DNA of 64,000 nucleotides from Parachlamydiales bacterium (GCA_041671045.1 JBAZCF010000001.1:186001-250000); one strand, 5' to 3'. Counted from the first letter of the stretch, positions 39,417 through 51,600 are shown. The notes: generated by a model not told the origin, from the letters alone. Program-made: numbers and translations.

Positions 39417-40763
39417 ATGTTAATTATTCATTGGTTAGAACTACTTAATTCATGGCTTTGGAGCGGGCCCTTGCTGCTCTTGCTATTCGGCACAGGTCTT
39501 TACCTGACTATTATTCTTAAAGGATTTCAGTTTCGATATCTAGGGTACGCTTTTCGCGCCGCAATAGCAAAACAACAAACTCAAGCCAAAGGTGACATTA
39601 GCCATTTTGAAGCATTGATGACTTCTCTTGCCGGTGCGATTGGAACCGGATCTATCGTCGGGGTTGCTACAGCTGTTGCCGTGGGCGGCTTAGGTGCCAT
39701 TTTCTGGATGTGGGTTACAGCATTATTAGGAATGGCGACTAAATACGCTGAATCTCTTCTTGCTGTAAAATATCGTCATATGGATGCCCGCGGTGAGATG
39801 ATCGGCGGCCCCATGCAATATATAGAAAATGGTCTGGGCTGGAAAAAGTTTGCTATATTGTTCGCTGTCTTAGGCGTGATCGCAACTTTTGGCACCGGTA
39901 ACATGGTTCAAGTGAATGCCATAGTCGAAGGGGTCGGACATGTCTGGAATATCAATCCTCTTTGGACAGGGCTTGTCGTATTAGTTTTCACCGGTTTAGT
40001 TGTGATTGGCGGTATCCGCAGTATTGGACATGTAGCAGCAGTTCTCGTCCCTCTTATGGCAACTTTCTATATTATCGCAGCATTAATAGTCATTGGGGCT
40101 CACATCGAACATATTCCGGCTGCCTTGCAGCACATTGTTTCAAGTGCATTCACCGGACAAGCGGCAATAGGCGCCTTTACAGGTTCAACGGTTGTCTTAG
40201 CTTTGCAGTTGGGCATTTCAAACAGTATTTTTTCCAATGAATCCGGACTGGGTATTTCAACGATTGCCGCCGCCGCAGCAAAAACTGATAGCCCCGCACG
40301 TCAGGGGATGATTACAATGACCGGTGCGCTGATTTCCACAATGATCGTCTGCACTATGACAGGGTTGGTTTTATCCGTAACAGAGGTTTTAGGTGCGACT
40401 ACACTGGAAGGGCAAATGTTAAACGGCGCTTCTATGGCAATCACAGCCTTTAAGAAAACGATTACCGGCGGTGAATACGTTGTAGCTATCGGCCTTATAT
40501 TGTTTGCCTATACTACAATTATCGCATGGGCATATTACGGTGAGAAATGCTTTGAGTATCTTTTTGGCGAAAAATGGATCTATTTCTATCGCATCATCTA
40601 TATTCTTGTGATTTTACCAGGCGCTATTTTAGATCTTGAAACCGTTTGGTTGGTTGCCAACGTGGCAAACGCTTTAATGGTTATTCCTAACCTGATAGCA
40701 GTTTTAGGTCTATCTAAAGTCGTTGTATCTGAAACAAATAAACTCATCGAAGAAACTAAATAA
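39417..40763 (+). CDS. Sodium:alanine/glycine symporter (AGCS family), copy 1
   Basis: 448 residues from the ATG at 39417 (CGGAG 6 nt upstream; a GTG at 39387 lacks a ribosome site). About 11 membrane helices. AGCS hallmarks: FEALMTSLAGAIGTGSIVGVATA, a GEMIGGPMQYIENGLG signature loop, SNSIFSNESGLGISTIAAAAA and the C-terminal ILFAYTTIIAWAYYGEKC. It couples amino-acid uptake to a Na+ (or H+) gradient across the inner membrane. The next gene is its tandem paralogue, 12 nt downstream. Confidence 0.93.
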   Translation: MLIIHWLELLNSWLWSGPLLLLLFGTGLYLTIILKGFQFRYLGYAFRAAIAKQQTQAKGDISHFEALMTSLAGAIGTGSIVGVATAVAVGGLGAIFWMWVTALLGMATKYAESLLAVKYRHMDARGEMIGGPMQYIENGLGWKKFAILFAVLGVIATFGTGNMVQVNAIVEGVGHVWNINPLWTGLVVLVFTGLVVIGGIRSIGHVAAVLVPLMATFYIIAALIVIGAHIEHIPAALQHIVSSAFTGQAAIGAFTGSTVVLALQLGISNSIFSNESGLGISTIAAAAAKTDSPARQGMITMTGALISTMIVCTMTGLVLSVTEVLGATTLEGQMLNGASMAITAFKKTITGGEYVVAIGLILFAYTTIIAWAYYGEKCFEYLFGEKWIYFYRIIYILVILPGAILDLETVWLVANVANALMVIPNLIAVLGLSKVVVSETNKLIEETK

Positions 40764-40775
40764 GGAGTATTGCAG

Positions 40776-42149
40776 TTGGACACAGTGTTATCATGGATGG
40801 ATATACTTTATGCTTGTATTTGGAGCTGGCCTCTTCCACTTCTCGTAATGGGTGTGGGTTTATATTTCACAATCCGTTTAGGAGGAATCCAATTTACCCA
40901 ATTGCGTTATGCACTCTCTTTAGTCTTAAGGCATGAAAAATCACAGGCTAAGGGAGATATTTCGCATTTCGAATCCTTAATGACCGCCTTGGCAGCCACT
41001 ATCGGCATAGGTAACATCGCAGGTGTGGCAACAGCTATCACTGTGGGCGGAATGGGTGCGCTATTTTGGATGTGGGTAACCGCAATTATCGGCATGGCTA
41101 CGAAATTTGCTGAGGCAGTGTTAGCCGTAAAGTATCGTACCATGGACAAACGTGGCGAGATGAGCGGTGGACCTATGTATTTTATCGAGCGTGGTCTCAA
41201 TTGGCGTTGGTTAGCTTTTGCATTCGCTTTCTTTGGTGCCATCGCAGCTTTTGGCGGGGGCAACATGCTTCAGGCTAACTCTGTTGCTGACGTCATGAAG
41301 GCAACATTTAATGTGGATCCCAACTGGACAGGAGTTGTTTTAGCTGTATTGGTGGCACTGACACTCATAGGGGGGATCAAAAGCATAGGTAAAGTAGCCA
41401 GCGTATTAGTCCCTTTGATGGCTATCATCTACATCGGTGGCGCCCTTGTTGTGTTGGTCACGTTTTGGGAGAACATTCCTCAAGTATTTGTAAATATCGT
41501 GACAGCTGCATTTACTGGTCAGGCAGCTTTTGGCGGTTTTATGGGTGCGACTATTGTAATGGCAATTCAAGTAGGGGCAAGCCGGGGGTTGATGACGAGT
41601 GAAGCTGGATTAGGAACAGCTTCTATTGCAGCAGCGGCCGCAGTGACAGACGTTCCTTGCCGTCAAGCTTTAGTCTCTATGACAGGTGCTTTTCTGGCAA
41701 CAGTCATCATGTGTACAGTCACGGGCCTAGTGATTGGGGTGACCGGGGTGTTTGGCAGCGTGGATGAAGCCGGAAAGCTGATGACAGGCGCTAGTTTGAC
41801 ATTAAAGGCTTTTAATATGGCTATTCCAGGTGGACATTATATTGTCACGGTAGGTTTGATTCTTTTCGCTTTTACCACTATTGTAGGCTGGGCTTATTAT
41901 GGCGAAAAGTGCATGGAATATCTGATGGGTGAAAAAGCAATCCCTTGGTACCGCGCCTTATTTACACTTGTAGTTATTCCCGGAGCTATTTTGGATCTTG
42001 AGATTGTATGGAAGCTTTCTGACATCACAAACGGGTTAATGGCCTTCCCTAACTTGATAGGACTGATTGCATTAGCAAGTGTTGTTTTTGCAGAAGCGAA
42101 AGAGTTTGCGCAACAACGCAAGCTGGAAATCGCTGCAGAAAAAGGGTAA
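40776..42149 (+). CDS. Sodium:alanine/glycine symporter (AGCS family), copy 2
   Basis: 457 residues from a TTG at 40776: AAGGAG at 40762-40767 is 8 nt upstream, whereas the earlier in-frame TTG at 40770 is too close. The protein is collinear with copy 1: FESLMTALAATIGIGNIAGVATA, GEMSGGPMYFIERGLN, LGTASIAAAAAVTD, ILFAFTTIVGWAYYGEKC. Same mechanism; substrate preference may differ from copy 1 (GIGNIAG versus GTGSIVG in the first motif). Two GC-rich palindromes follow. Confidence 0.93.
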   Translation: MDTVLSWMDILYACIWSWPLPLLVMGVGLYFTIRLGGIQFTQLRYALSLVLRHEKSQAKGDISHFESLMTALAATIGIGNIAGVATAITVGGMGALFWMWVTAIIGMATKFAEAVLAVKYRTMDKRGEMSGGPMYFIERGLNWRWLAFAFAFFGAIAAFGGGNMLQANSVADVMKATFNVDPNWTGVVLAVLVALTLIGGIKSIGKVASVLVPLMAIIYIGGALVVLVTFWENIPQVFVNIVTAAFTGQAAFGGFMGATIVMAIQVGASRGLMTSEAGLGTASIAAAAAVTDVPCRQALVSMTGAFLATVIMCTVTGLVIGVTGVFGSVDEAGKLMTGASLTLKAFNMAIPGGHYIVTVGLILFAFTTIVGWAYYGEKCMEYLMGEKAIPWYRALFTLVVIPGAILDLEIVWKLSDITNGLMAFPNLIGLIALASVVFAEAKEFAQQRKLEIAAEKG

Positions 42150-42179
42150 GGTAAGCAAACCCTGTCCTAGTGTAGGAGT

Positions 42180-42224
42180 GCGGCGACTTGTCGCCGCTTT
42201 CATAGCCCTCGACTTGTCGAGGGC
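42180..42224. repeat. Tandem GC-rich palindromes (REP-like)
   Basis: Two perfect hairpins: GCGGCGA-CT-TGTCGCCGC-type at 42180-42197, and one with arms GCCCTCGA... at 42205-42224. Both share the core CGACTTGTCG. They lie between the AGCS gene and the convergent glmS. The dyads could terminate both genes and look like members of a dispersed palindromic repeat family. Confidence 0.65.
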
Positions 42225-42328
42225 ATCATACAATGTTTTTAAAAAGATCGTTTACTCGCTTCGCTCATTCGCTGGCTAGCTTCATGTAGCCATTTCGTGG
42301 CAAAATACTGCTTCGCAGTTATTAGCTA

Positions 42329-44155
42329 CTATTCTACAGTGACGGACTTAGCTAAATTGCGTGGTTGGTCAATGTCCGAACCGCGGCTTAATGCTACGTA
42401 GTATGCAAATAGTTGGGCAGCCACAGTGGATAAGATAGGGGCTAATTCATCAATTGTAGAGGGCACAAGGATTACATCATCCGCTATCCCTTCAAGACCT
42501 TGCATTCCTTCTTCTGCAATTGCCAGGATAGGGCCATTGCGTGATTTGACTTCCATGAGATTGCTCATGAATTTGTCCGCAGTTTGCTTATTAGCGCAGA
42601 ATGCCACTGTGGGGCAGTTCTCTCCAATAAGCGCAATAGGGCCGTGTTTCATTTCGCCGGCAGCGTATGCATTGGCATTGATATAAGAAATCTCTTTTAG
42701 TTTTAATGCCCCTTCCATTGCTGTGGGGTACATATAACGTCTTCCTAGGAAGAAGAAATTCTCGTAGTGGGAATATTTCTCTGCAAGTTGTCGTATGCCT
42801 GAAGCCATCGATAGAACTTTTTCAACTTGCTCCGGTAATTTTTCAAGCGCAGTAATAAAATCCTGTCCTTCTGTTTTGGAAAGATGGCGCATACGGGCCA
42901 TTTGAAGTGCGAGAAGGGTCAGAATGACTACTTGGCTTGTAAAGGCTTTAGTGGAACAAACTCCGATTTCCGGGCCTGCGCGCAGGAAAAGGGTGTTGTC
43001 TGCTTCTCTTACTAAAGTAGAAGAGTCAATATTGCAAATGGCTAGGATGTTGGCGCCTTTTGCTTTCAGTTCGCGCACTGCGGCTAGTGTGTCAGCTGTT
43101 TCGCCTGATTGGCTTATCGCTATGACTAATGTTCCAGGAACAACGACGGGATTTTTGTAGCGGTATTCTGAGGAGATCTCTACTTGCGTGGGGATACGGG
43201 CTAGATCCTCAAAAAGGTAGGTTGCAAGATAGCCTGCATGCCAAGAAGTTCCGCAAGCTAGTATGAGGATACGTTGTATTGACAACATGTCGTTGGGATT
43301 CATGCGCAGTTCTTGGAATGAGGCAGTGCCATATTCTTTAATAATGCGTCCTTCAATAGCGTTGCTTATGGTCGTTGGCTGCTCAAAAATCTCTTTCAGG
43401 GTAAAGTGCTCGTATTTTCCCTTATTGATTTCGCATGCTGAAGCTGAAAGCTGTTGCATTTCGCGTGATATGGGGGCAAGGTCTACGCTGTATAGTTCGA
43501 TTTTATTTGCATCGATAACAGCAATTTCATTGTTTCCCAGGAAGGTTACTTCACGTGTATATTCGCCGAATGCTGTGGCATCGGAAGAGACAAAGGCTTC
43601 ATTCACGCCTAGTCCAATTGCGAGGGGCGCATGGTGGGCGAAGGCAAAGATTTTACCGGGGTAGTCTTTATGAATGAGTGCGATAGAAAATGCCCCTTGA
43701 ATTAGTGTCAGCACATGTTTTATTGTTGCAAGCAAATTGCCTTCATAATTTTTTGCAATAAGATGCGCTACGACTTCGGTATCTGTTTCCGAAGTGAATT
43801 TCACACCTTTTTCTATCAGCATACTGCGCAGGGCTTGGTAGTTTTCTATGATGCCGTTGTGGACTAGCGCTAAAGTTTTATTCTCATCCAAATGGGGGTG
43901 GGCATTGATCTCGGAAGGTTTGCCATGGGTAGCCCAACGTGTGTGTGCTATGGCGAGATGGGCATTGTCCGAGTGGCCATTCAGCACTTTTTCTAATTCT
44001 GCGACTTTACCGCGCTGTTTGTTGAAGGAGATGTTCCCATTTTCTAAAAGAGCTATCCCGGCAGAATCGTAGCCACGGTATTCTAAGCGTTTTAGCCCTT
44101 CAATAGCTATCTTTGCAGCTTTACGATGACCTGTGTAACCAAAAATTCCGCACAT
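42329..44155 (-). CDS. glmS: Glutamine--fructose-6-phosphate aminotransferase (isomerizing)
   Basis: 608 residues. The N-terminal nucleophile Cys2 (MCGIFGYTGHR) and the glutaminase part (about 1-230) precede two SIS domains (about 285-425 and 455-600; motifs ILACGTSWHA, ISQSGETADTL, VCSTKAFTSQ, ALKLKEISYI, CPTVAFCANK). It makes glucosamine-6-phosphate from fructose-6-phosphate and glutamine. The upstream neighbour glmM starts 8 nt before its start codon. Together they feed UDP-GlcNAc for lipid A and other envelope sugars. Confidence 0.98.
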   Translation of the reverse strand: MCGIFGYTGHRKAAKIAIEGLKRLEYRGYDSAGIALLENGNISFNKQRGKVAELEKVLNGHSDNAHLAIAHTRWATHGKPSEINAHPHLDENKTLALVHNGIIENYQALRSMLIEKGVKFTSETDTEVVAHLIAKNYEGNLLATIKHVLTLIQGAFSIALIHKDYPGKIFAFAHHAPLAIGLGVNEAFVSSDATAFGEYTREVTFLGNNEIAVIDANKIELYSVDLAPISREMQQLSASACEINKGKYEHFTLKEIFEQPTTISNAIEGRIIKEYGTASFQELRMNPNDMLSIQRILILACGTSWHAGYLATYLFEDLARIPTQVEISSEYRYKNPVVVPGTLVIAISQSGETADTLAAVRELKAKGANILAICNIDSSTLVREADNTLFLRAGPEIGVCSTKAFTSQVVILTLLALQMARMRHLSKTEGQDFITALEKLPEQVEKVLSMASGIRQLAEKYSHYENFFFLGRRYMYPTAMEGALKLKEISYINANAYAAGEMKHGPIALIGENCPTVAFCANKQTADKFMSNLMEVKSRNGPILAIAEEGMQGLEGIADDVILVPSTIDELAPILSTVAAQLFAYYVALSRGSDIDQPRNLAKSVTVE

Positions 44156-44163
44156 AAGTATAC

Positions 44164-45534
44164 CTATTTAGAGTGAAGCAGCTCTGTTTCTAAAGTTTTA
44201 GCGATTTCAGTAGCATATTGGTTGACGAGCTTTTGTTTTGGCCCTTCTACCATGATACGGCAGATGTCTTCTGTTCCGGAATAGCGTACAAGGATCCTGC
44301 CGCTGTCGCCGAGTTTGACTTTGATGTCGGAAATGGTTTCCTGAAGGCCTGGAAGAGAATCTAAGGGAGGTTTATTAGTCACTTTGACATTGACATAAGC
44401 CTGAGGATATTTGTGATAGAGATTACAGAGGTCTGATAGTCTGGAACCGGTTTCGATCATAATGCGCAGCACTTGCAGGGCAGCAACTAGGCCGTCGCCG
44501 GTCGTATTGTGATCAAGGAATATCAGATGTCCGCTTTGTTCTCCGCCAAGGTTAGCGCCGTATTGGAGCATGCTCTGGATAACGTAGCGGTCGCCGACAG
44601 CAGCTTGGTGGACTGTAATGCCCATTGCTTCCATGGCTTTGATAAAACCGAGATTGCTCATGACAGTGCCTACAACTTGATCATTTGCGAGGCAGCCCCG
44701 TTTTTTCATGTCGGCAGCACAAATAGCGAGGATAGTGTCTCCATCGACAATTTGGGCATTTTCGTCGACCATGATAACGCGGTCAGCGTCACCGTCAAGT
44801 GCAATACCAATATCGGCATGTTTTTCTATGACAGCTTTTTGGACATTTTCAGGATGGAGAGAACCGCAGCCTAGGTTTATGTTTAAGCCGTCGGGTTTAT
44901 TTCCTATGACATAGACAGAAGCATCTAATTCGTAAAAAACAAGGGGAGCAACCTTGTAGCCGGCGCCGTTGGAGCAGTCGAGTGCGATAGAGAGATTTTT
45001 TAGGGAGAGGTTTTTAGGGAAAGTGGCTTTTGCAAATTCAATGTAGCGTCCGTCGGCATCGATGATTTTGCTGTTGCGTCCGAGATCTCTATCTTGAGGG
45101 AGCGATCCGCTGAAATCATTGACGGAAACCCATTCTTCAATCATTCCTTCCCATTCGTCAGGTTGTTTGAAGCCTTCTGATGTGAAAAACTTAATGCCGT
45201 TATCGTAGTAGGGGTTATGTGAGGCAGAGATCATGATGCCTGCTGCAGCGCGATAGGCGCGGGTGATGAAGGCTACGCCAGGAGTGGGAAGGGGTCCAAC
45301 CATCAAAGTATCTATACCCATAGAGCATAGTCCGGCGATGAGCGCGTTTTCGAACATGTAACATGATAAGCGGGTATCTTTTCCTATAACAACTTTGGGG
45401 CGGTTATATTTTTGTCGCAGAGCTTTCCCGGCAGCGCGGCCTAGGGCCAGGGCCATTTCGACGGTCATGGGCAGCGTGTTAGCTCTGCCTCGGACGCCGT
45501 CGGTGCCGAAAATTTTTTGGGGAGAGTGGTGCAT
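44164..45534 (-). CDS. glmM: Phosphoglucosamine mutase
   Basis: 456 residues. The catalytic phosphoserine loop is MISASHN with Ser105; the Mg site is DGDADR (ALDGDADRVIMVDE); the sugar-binding loop is GGEQSGH; the phosphate-binding loop is RYSGTED near the C-terminus. It converts glucosamine-6-phosphate to glucosamine-1-phosphate. First gene of the glmM-glmS operon. Confidence 0.97.
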   Translation of the reverse strand: MHHSPQKIFGTDGVRGRANTLPMTVEMALALGRAAGKALRQKYNRPKVVIGKDTRLSCYMFENALIAGLCSMGIDTLMVGPLPTPGVAFITRAYRAAAGIMISASHNPYYDNGIKFFTSEGFKQPDEWEGMIEEWVSVNDFSGSLPQDRDLGRNSKIIDADGRYIEFAKATFPKNLSLKNLSIALDCSNGAGYKVAPLVFYELDASVYVIGNKPDGLNINLGCGSLHPENVQKAVIEKHADIGIALDGDADRVIMVDENAQIVDGDTILAICAADMKKRGCLANDQVVGTVMSNLGFIKAMEAMGITVHQAAVGDRYVIQSMLQYGANLGGEQSGHLIFLDHNTTGDGLVAALQVLRIMIETGSRLSDLCNLYHKYPQAYVNVKVTNKPPLDSLPGLQETISDIKVKLGDSGRILVRYSGTEDICRIMVEGPKQKLVNQYATEIAKTLETELLHSK

Positions 45535-45693
45535 GGGGACCTCAAGGAGATATACTTTCAGTATAGCTCCCAGTTAATTAAAGCTTAAGGATTTTAGTGA
45601 GGAAGAGTCACTTTTCAGTTTCTTATAAAATGAATCTTTTAACTCGCGATATTTCGGATAATTTCACTACTGCAAAGAGAAAAATTTAACATT

Positions 45694-48600
45694 TTAGAGA
45701 GGAGCACCCCCTTTAATTTTTTGCATGGCGCGAATAAAAAGTTCTGGATTTACGGAACCCAGGTGTTTTTTAAGAGAGTCTTCTATGTCTTTTTGAATTT
45801 CGGGTGATTGTTTCGCAAAATATGCAGCTGTGACTTCATATTGATCGGCCGTCATATTAGCAAATCCGATATGTAGAAGAGCGATGAATGCTTCGGCCTG
45901 ATAATAAAATTGCGATTCGTCGTAATCATTTAAAACTTGGTCTTTTAAACCTTTCATCGCCCGTGCTGAACCCAAAAAGTTTAATTCTAAATCACCTGTA
46001 GCATTTGCAGCAGGAAGAAATAGACTGAAGTTGATGGGTTTAAAAGTCCTATTTTGGGGATTAACTTGTGTAAACTGCGATGCATTATGTTCGCTTAGAA
46101 TGTAATTTCCTTCACTAAGGAGATCACACATTACAATCCTTAGGTCACCTGTATCATTTTCCGCAAAAAGGAGGGCCACATTTTTTAAATTAAGAGGATT
46201 ATGCTTTAATTGTGCGGCCAGCCTTTCAGAGAGGACGCACCTATCAGACCAAAGATTTATTCCAATTTTAGCGAAGGTTTTCTTCCCGTTCCTCACATGA
46301 ACGTCGAATGCTATGGGGATTGCCTTTCTGAAATCATTTTTTTGCTCCATATCGATAGAATTAAAGACATCATCATCTACAGCGCTAAAAAATTTTCGCC
46401 CGTTTTGATCTCTATTGTTATTTGCTGCTTCTTCAGAAGTAGACTGGATTTCTTGTTCTTGTTGTTCTTCGGCTTCAGCCTCGGATTCAGAGGTTTGTGC
46501 AGACTGGGCGGCAGTAGCAATGGTGGGCTTGAGCTCGGTTTTAATCTTCGCTGCTTGAGTTTTGATGCGTTCGATTTCATTTTTAAGTTCACTGCCGGCA
46601 GTAAATAGCTCTTCAAAAGCATCTAAAAAAAGTACTAATGGATATCTTTGAATTCGTGCCACAGTATTGAGTTGATCTAACTTATCTTTAACGGATAAGT
46701 CAGTGTCTTCGAGTTTAGATAGGAGGTTTTTCACATCGCTTTGAAGTTTCTCGTCCTCTTTAAAGGGAGGATAATTAAATAGTGCATTAGTCAAACCTGA
46801 TTGGATTTCCAATAATTTATTCTGCCTATTTGTAATCTGACCACGTAGGTAGTCGGGAGTGTCTACAGATAAGCCTTTTTTACCTTGGGAACGTAGAGAA
46901 CCCATGTAAGCCGTTGTGCTTGTATCGTTAGAGTAGATTGCCTGGAAGACATCTATGATTTCAGAGCAGATATGTTGGGGTTTTAATTTTTCATCTATAA
47001 GTTTTGGAGCTAAGCCCCGAGTTTCAGAAGGCGATTCCATCGCATATTCTGTGCGTAGGCGTCTGCGTATACGGTCGCCCGCTTTAACGAGGGGTGCAGT
47101 AATACGGATGATATAAGCATCTTTAGCTTCATCAGCTTCGTCTTGATAGGTTTGTTCATGGTTTTTCTTTAGAAGATGTTTGAGTTGGGCATTGCCCGCA
47201 AGTTTGTGCTCTTGTTGGAAGGTCGAGTTGTCTTTTTCTGAGATGTAGGGTTTTACAGTATGTCCGACACCTAGTTTACGAGCACGGTAGAAGGCTTGAT
47301 CCCTGTCGTTCGCATTGACTGTAGGGGAGAGAAAAATCGTTCCTTCAGAACCAATGGGAATTGAGAAGTGGGTTCCTCTTGTATGTTGAGTGTGGTAATA
47401 GAAAAGTCCCTCTTCCTCCACCTGCTTCATTTCTTTGGGAGTAAGTTTATCCAGTTCTTTAAAATTACCATTGATCCATACGGATTTGCGTTTTGTTGTC
47501 ACATCTACATGTACGATAGGCCGTAAAGATTCCGTATGGAGTTTTTTTACTAACTCTTGCGCAGTGATATGGTCGCAAATACCTGCTTGGTTAATGATGA
47601 AACGTTCATTTTTATCTTTAGCCTTTTCAATGAGTAATCCTAATTGCTGATTTCTATCTGAAGGATATGTACCCAGTACAGTATCCAATCCTTGGGGTAA
47701 ACTTGCGGCAATGCGGTAAATGACTTCAGCAGTGCTGCTTTTCCCGGTTTTGGTGACATTGTCCATAGCGGTTTCACAGCCTGTGGCTGTAACCAGGTGG
47801 CTGATATTACGTGTGGCAGTGCCGGTAAATCCAATAAGATTACTACCCCAGAAAGCTGCCTGAACAGGGCGTTGAATTTGTGTTGTAGATGTATATACCA
47901 ATCCGGAAGAAGTTAAGGCTTCGGAGAAAGTTTGTCTGACAAGTACCTTCCAAGGTTCTTTACCCTCTAAATTATGGGCCATGGGCTCTTGCTGTTCATT
48001 TTTTTTCTCATAAACACTGTTTAGATTTGTAATAGCCTCTTCATAAAGTTTAATCTCTTTCTCTAACCAGGTTTTGGTAGGGGTTTCTTCGAGATCTTTT
48101 TCTAGTTGGGCTTTAGTATTGCGCAAAGAAATAATCACTTTGGAAGCCGTAGCTGTAACATATTCTTCCCCTTGAGGTTTATATGTCGCTATCATTTGAC
48201 TTACACATAGCTGCATTAATACATCCGAATACTTGGTTGTTGCATTCGTTGCACCTTGTGTAGCAGGTACTCCCAAAGCTTCAGCATTAGGGTCGAAATT
48301 GGTATTTAAGCCAATTTTAAATCCTAGACATGTACGTAAGGCTTGATGCAGTGCCGCACGTGCGATAAAAAGCGTATCGGCGGAAACGGAATCTAAATCG
48401 CGGAAAAGTAACTCTGGGAAGGGACCTCCCGAAAACCAATTAAGCAGCTGATTATTTTCGTTGGATCCTTTAGTTCTGAAGGATTCGGGTAGATGTTCCC
48501 CATATTTTTGAAGCCATTCGTCAGCAATAGCCTGAAGAGCCATATCAATAGATTCCTTATTGTTCAGGGATATCTGCTCGTTCGATAATAAAAGAGTGTT

Positions 48601-51600
48601 GAGGTTTGAAATAGCGGGATTTTCGCTGTCGCGAATGATACTGAAAAGTTGGTGGACAGGTTGTGTGAATAGGGGAGGAGGAGCGGTTTTCTGGCCCATT
48701 TCAGCATTGACGGAGTAGTTAGAACGCAAAATATAGTCGATCTCATCAGTAAGAACACGTGTCATCGGATTTTCAAAAACCCCTTGCACGCGGTATAGCA
48801 TCCCTAAAGCGCTTTCAGTGCGTTTGATCTGATTGAATAACTCTGATTTCTTATCCTCATCTTTAGGCTTTAGATTTTTAACTTTATCTAAAAGCTTGGC
48901 TTGCTGAATTTCGAGTTCGGCTATTTTATCGTCTAAGGAAGCTTTAGACTCTGCCGTAGTAAGGATGTATTTGTCCTGTGTGGCGCAGCTTTCTAAAAAG
49001 CTTGCACAACGTTGTGACAGGACTGCTAAGGTGGCCTCACTGATGGGGAGTTTCAGTTGATCGCGTGCGAAGAGAAACTCTTGACCGGCATATTGAAGAA
49101 TGCTGCGTGTCGTTTCATCCAGCTGCTTCATATCTGCACCGAACTGTTCCCTGGGCAGGACACCAACAACATTATGGCCCATCTGAAGCAGTATACCTAG
49201 TAGGAACGGCATTAAAGTGGATGTTTTGCCTGCACCCATAAGTAAAGTTAGAACGGTGGCATTCTGACTTAAGGCGGTATCTAGGTTTTCAAATTGATCT
49301 TGGCGCAGGACTATCCCCACAAGATGCTGTAGATAGACGATAGTTTTAAGATGCGGCTTCAAACTTTCGGGGATATTCTCTAATTCCAATGTGCTTTGGC
49401 AACGGTCTAAATAGTCGATAAGCCTGCCCGATTCGGCTCTCCATTCTTTTTCAAGCGCGTCTAATTTTTTTAATGCTGCAACCCTGTCTTTGCTTTGAGG
49501 CTGGAATGTAGAAAGTTCTTTTCTCAATTGAGCAAGCTCCACCAGTCTAGTTAAGGAAGCTTTAGCATTGTTTTGACCTGAAACAAGGGTCTTTAAGGCT
49601 GCACTTTCTACGCAATAGTGGATGAGTTGGTTTTCTAATTCAGGAAGATTAGATAATTTGTTCCGGCTATTTAAATAGAGAGCTTGCTGAAGAATTTCTT
49701 CATCCGTAGCTTTAAGAGCACGTAATTGCTGGAGCTCTTTAGGAAGATTTTGGAAAGGACAGGATTTGATAGTTTGAATGGCATCAGCACTTAGAGAGGT
49801 CAGTGTTTGTTCTTTTGTTAGGACTAGATTTTGGAATTTTTCATAGACCTTGGGTAGGCTTGCAGCAGTAATGACATTGTTGATAGGCAGAGGATTATTA
49901 TCTTCCAAATTATTAAGGGCGGTTGTTAAGTCTTTGCTATATTGAGAATCAGAACTTTCAGAAGAGGTTGGTACTGTTTCTTTGATAAGATTTTGGATTA
50001 GATTCTTATGCTGCTGTTCTTGCCATTGCTTATAGATCGTTTGGAATCCTTCGAGCAAATCAGCAATGTTGCTACGGCCGATAGCAGCAATCTCTTTAAT
50101 TTGTTCTTTTCCTAACGATGAGCGCATATCTCTTATGCCAAGGATATAGGGTGTCAAATCCTCTGTCCAATATGTAGAGGGGATTTCCGCAATCATTGCT
50201 TCGAGGGATTTATCCTGACTGAAGATTTCAATGAGCTCGAGAATTTTACTTGGCTTCACAGTACTGGGAAAGAGGGAAGTGAATTCCTTAAGTTGTGCCT
50301 CTGTCATTCTCAGCTTTTGAGCTGTATTTGGGAAAGGGATAGCATTCATTTGCTTTGGTACAGTATTTCTTCGGATTTGTGATGAATTGCTGTTAATGGA
50401 TTGGATTGCATTTGAAGTTTGCATCATTTCGCTAGCCATTTTCTCGGAAACTTTCATTACATTGGACAGTTCTTTAAGAAAGGCTTTTCTTTCATTTTTA
50501 GGTGTTGAAGCAAGCTTTTCTTTAAATTGTTCAATTTCAGTATCGTTGAGATAGCTCGAGGCTAGCGCTTCATCAAAATCTTCAATAGGATTTAAGCTTA
50601 AAGGCGTTTGAGAGCTACGGTTAGCTTCCACATGTTTTTCATCCATCAAGGCATTGGATGTTACCAAAATACCGGCAAGAGCCGTTGTGAATTTTTCTGC
50701 GGTTTCAGTGACACCCGACTGATCTATCTTATACATATTCCACAGGAATTTAGCGCCTCTGATCAATCCAAGTTCATTGATAGCCCAGCGAATCACACCG
50801 ATTTTATCCTCTTGGAACACTTGGGGATTATCCTTCATTTCTCTAAGGAATTCTTTTGCTAGAGCTTTTTCACTATCTCCTGAAGGCATTTTAAAATGAG
50901 GATCAGTGACAAAGTTGTCATTTTCAATCTGATCAAAAATAACTTCAATTTGGGCAAGCTTAAGGAGGGCTATTTGGCTGCTTTTAGCTTTATCAAGGAA
51001 TTTTTCAATCCCCTCTTCCTGAAGTTTAATAGTAGTATAGGTGTCTTCCAAAGTTTGAATATTTTTTTGATAACTTTGAATATTTTTTAGAATTTCTTTT
51101 TTGGATACGCTCTTATTACTGATGGGATCTTGATTAGAGGAGGCGTTCAGCTCATCTATTTTGCCTTCGACTTTTTTTAGGTTCTCTTTGTATTCTTCGA
51201 TTTGTATTTCAAGATCCTTTTTTGTTTCCTCATCCGTAGAGATATTCAGAGAATTTTGAAGTCTTTCTAGTTGTTTAGAGATAGTTTGCTTTTCGTTATC
51301 AAGATGATTATAGGCTGTGGTGAGATCGGATAAGAAGTTTTTGGCGGCTTCTTTTGTTCTATAAACTTCTGAACGGACGTTATAGATGGCAGTTTTAAGG
51401 GAATTGACTTGCTTGACTAGAGCATTTATATCAACAACCGTCACATCTTTTTCACCTACCTTTTGAGTAGTAGTCTCCACTTTTAAATTCTTCATTTCAG
51501 AGGTAAAACGATCGATCAAACCAGCTAAAGGGTGTGCATTGGACTTCATTTTGTCTAGCATCTCTTTAGTTGCAGGAGAAGACATACTGTCATCAAATTC

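Noticed and set aside
43263..43664. A 133-codon plus-strand ORF inside glmS
   Set aside because: Antisense shadow of a certain gene; no ribosome site or family match.
46210..46608. A 132-codon ORF opposite the giant gene
   Set aside because: Antisense of the Glu/Gln-rich linker; low-complexity artefact.
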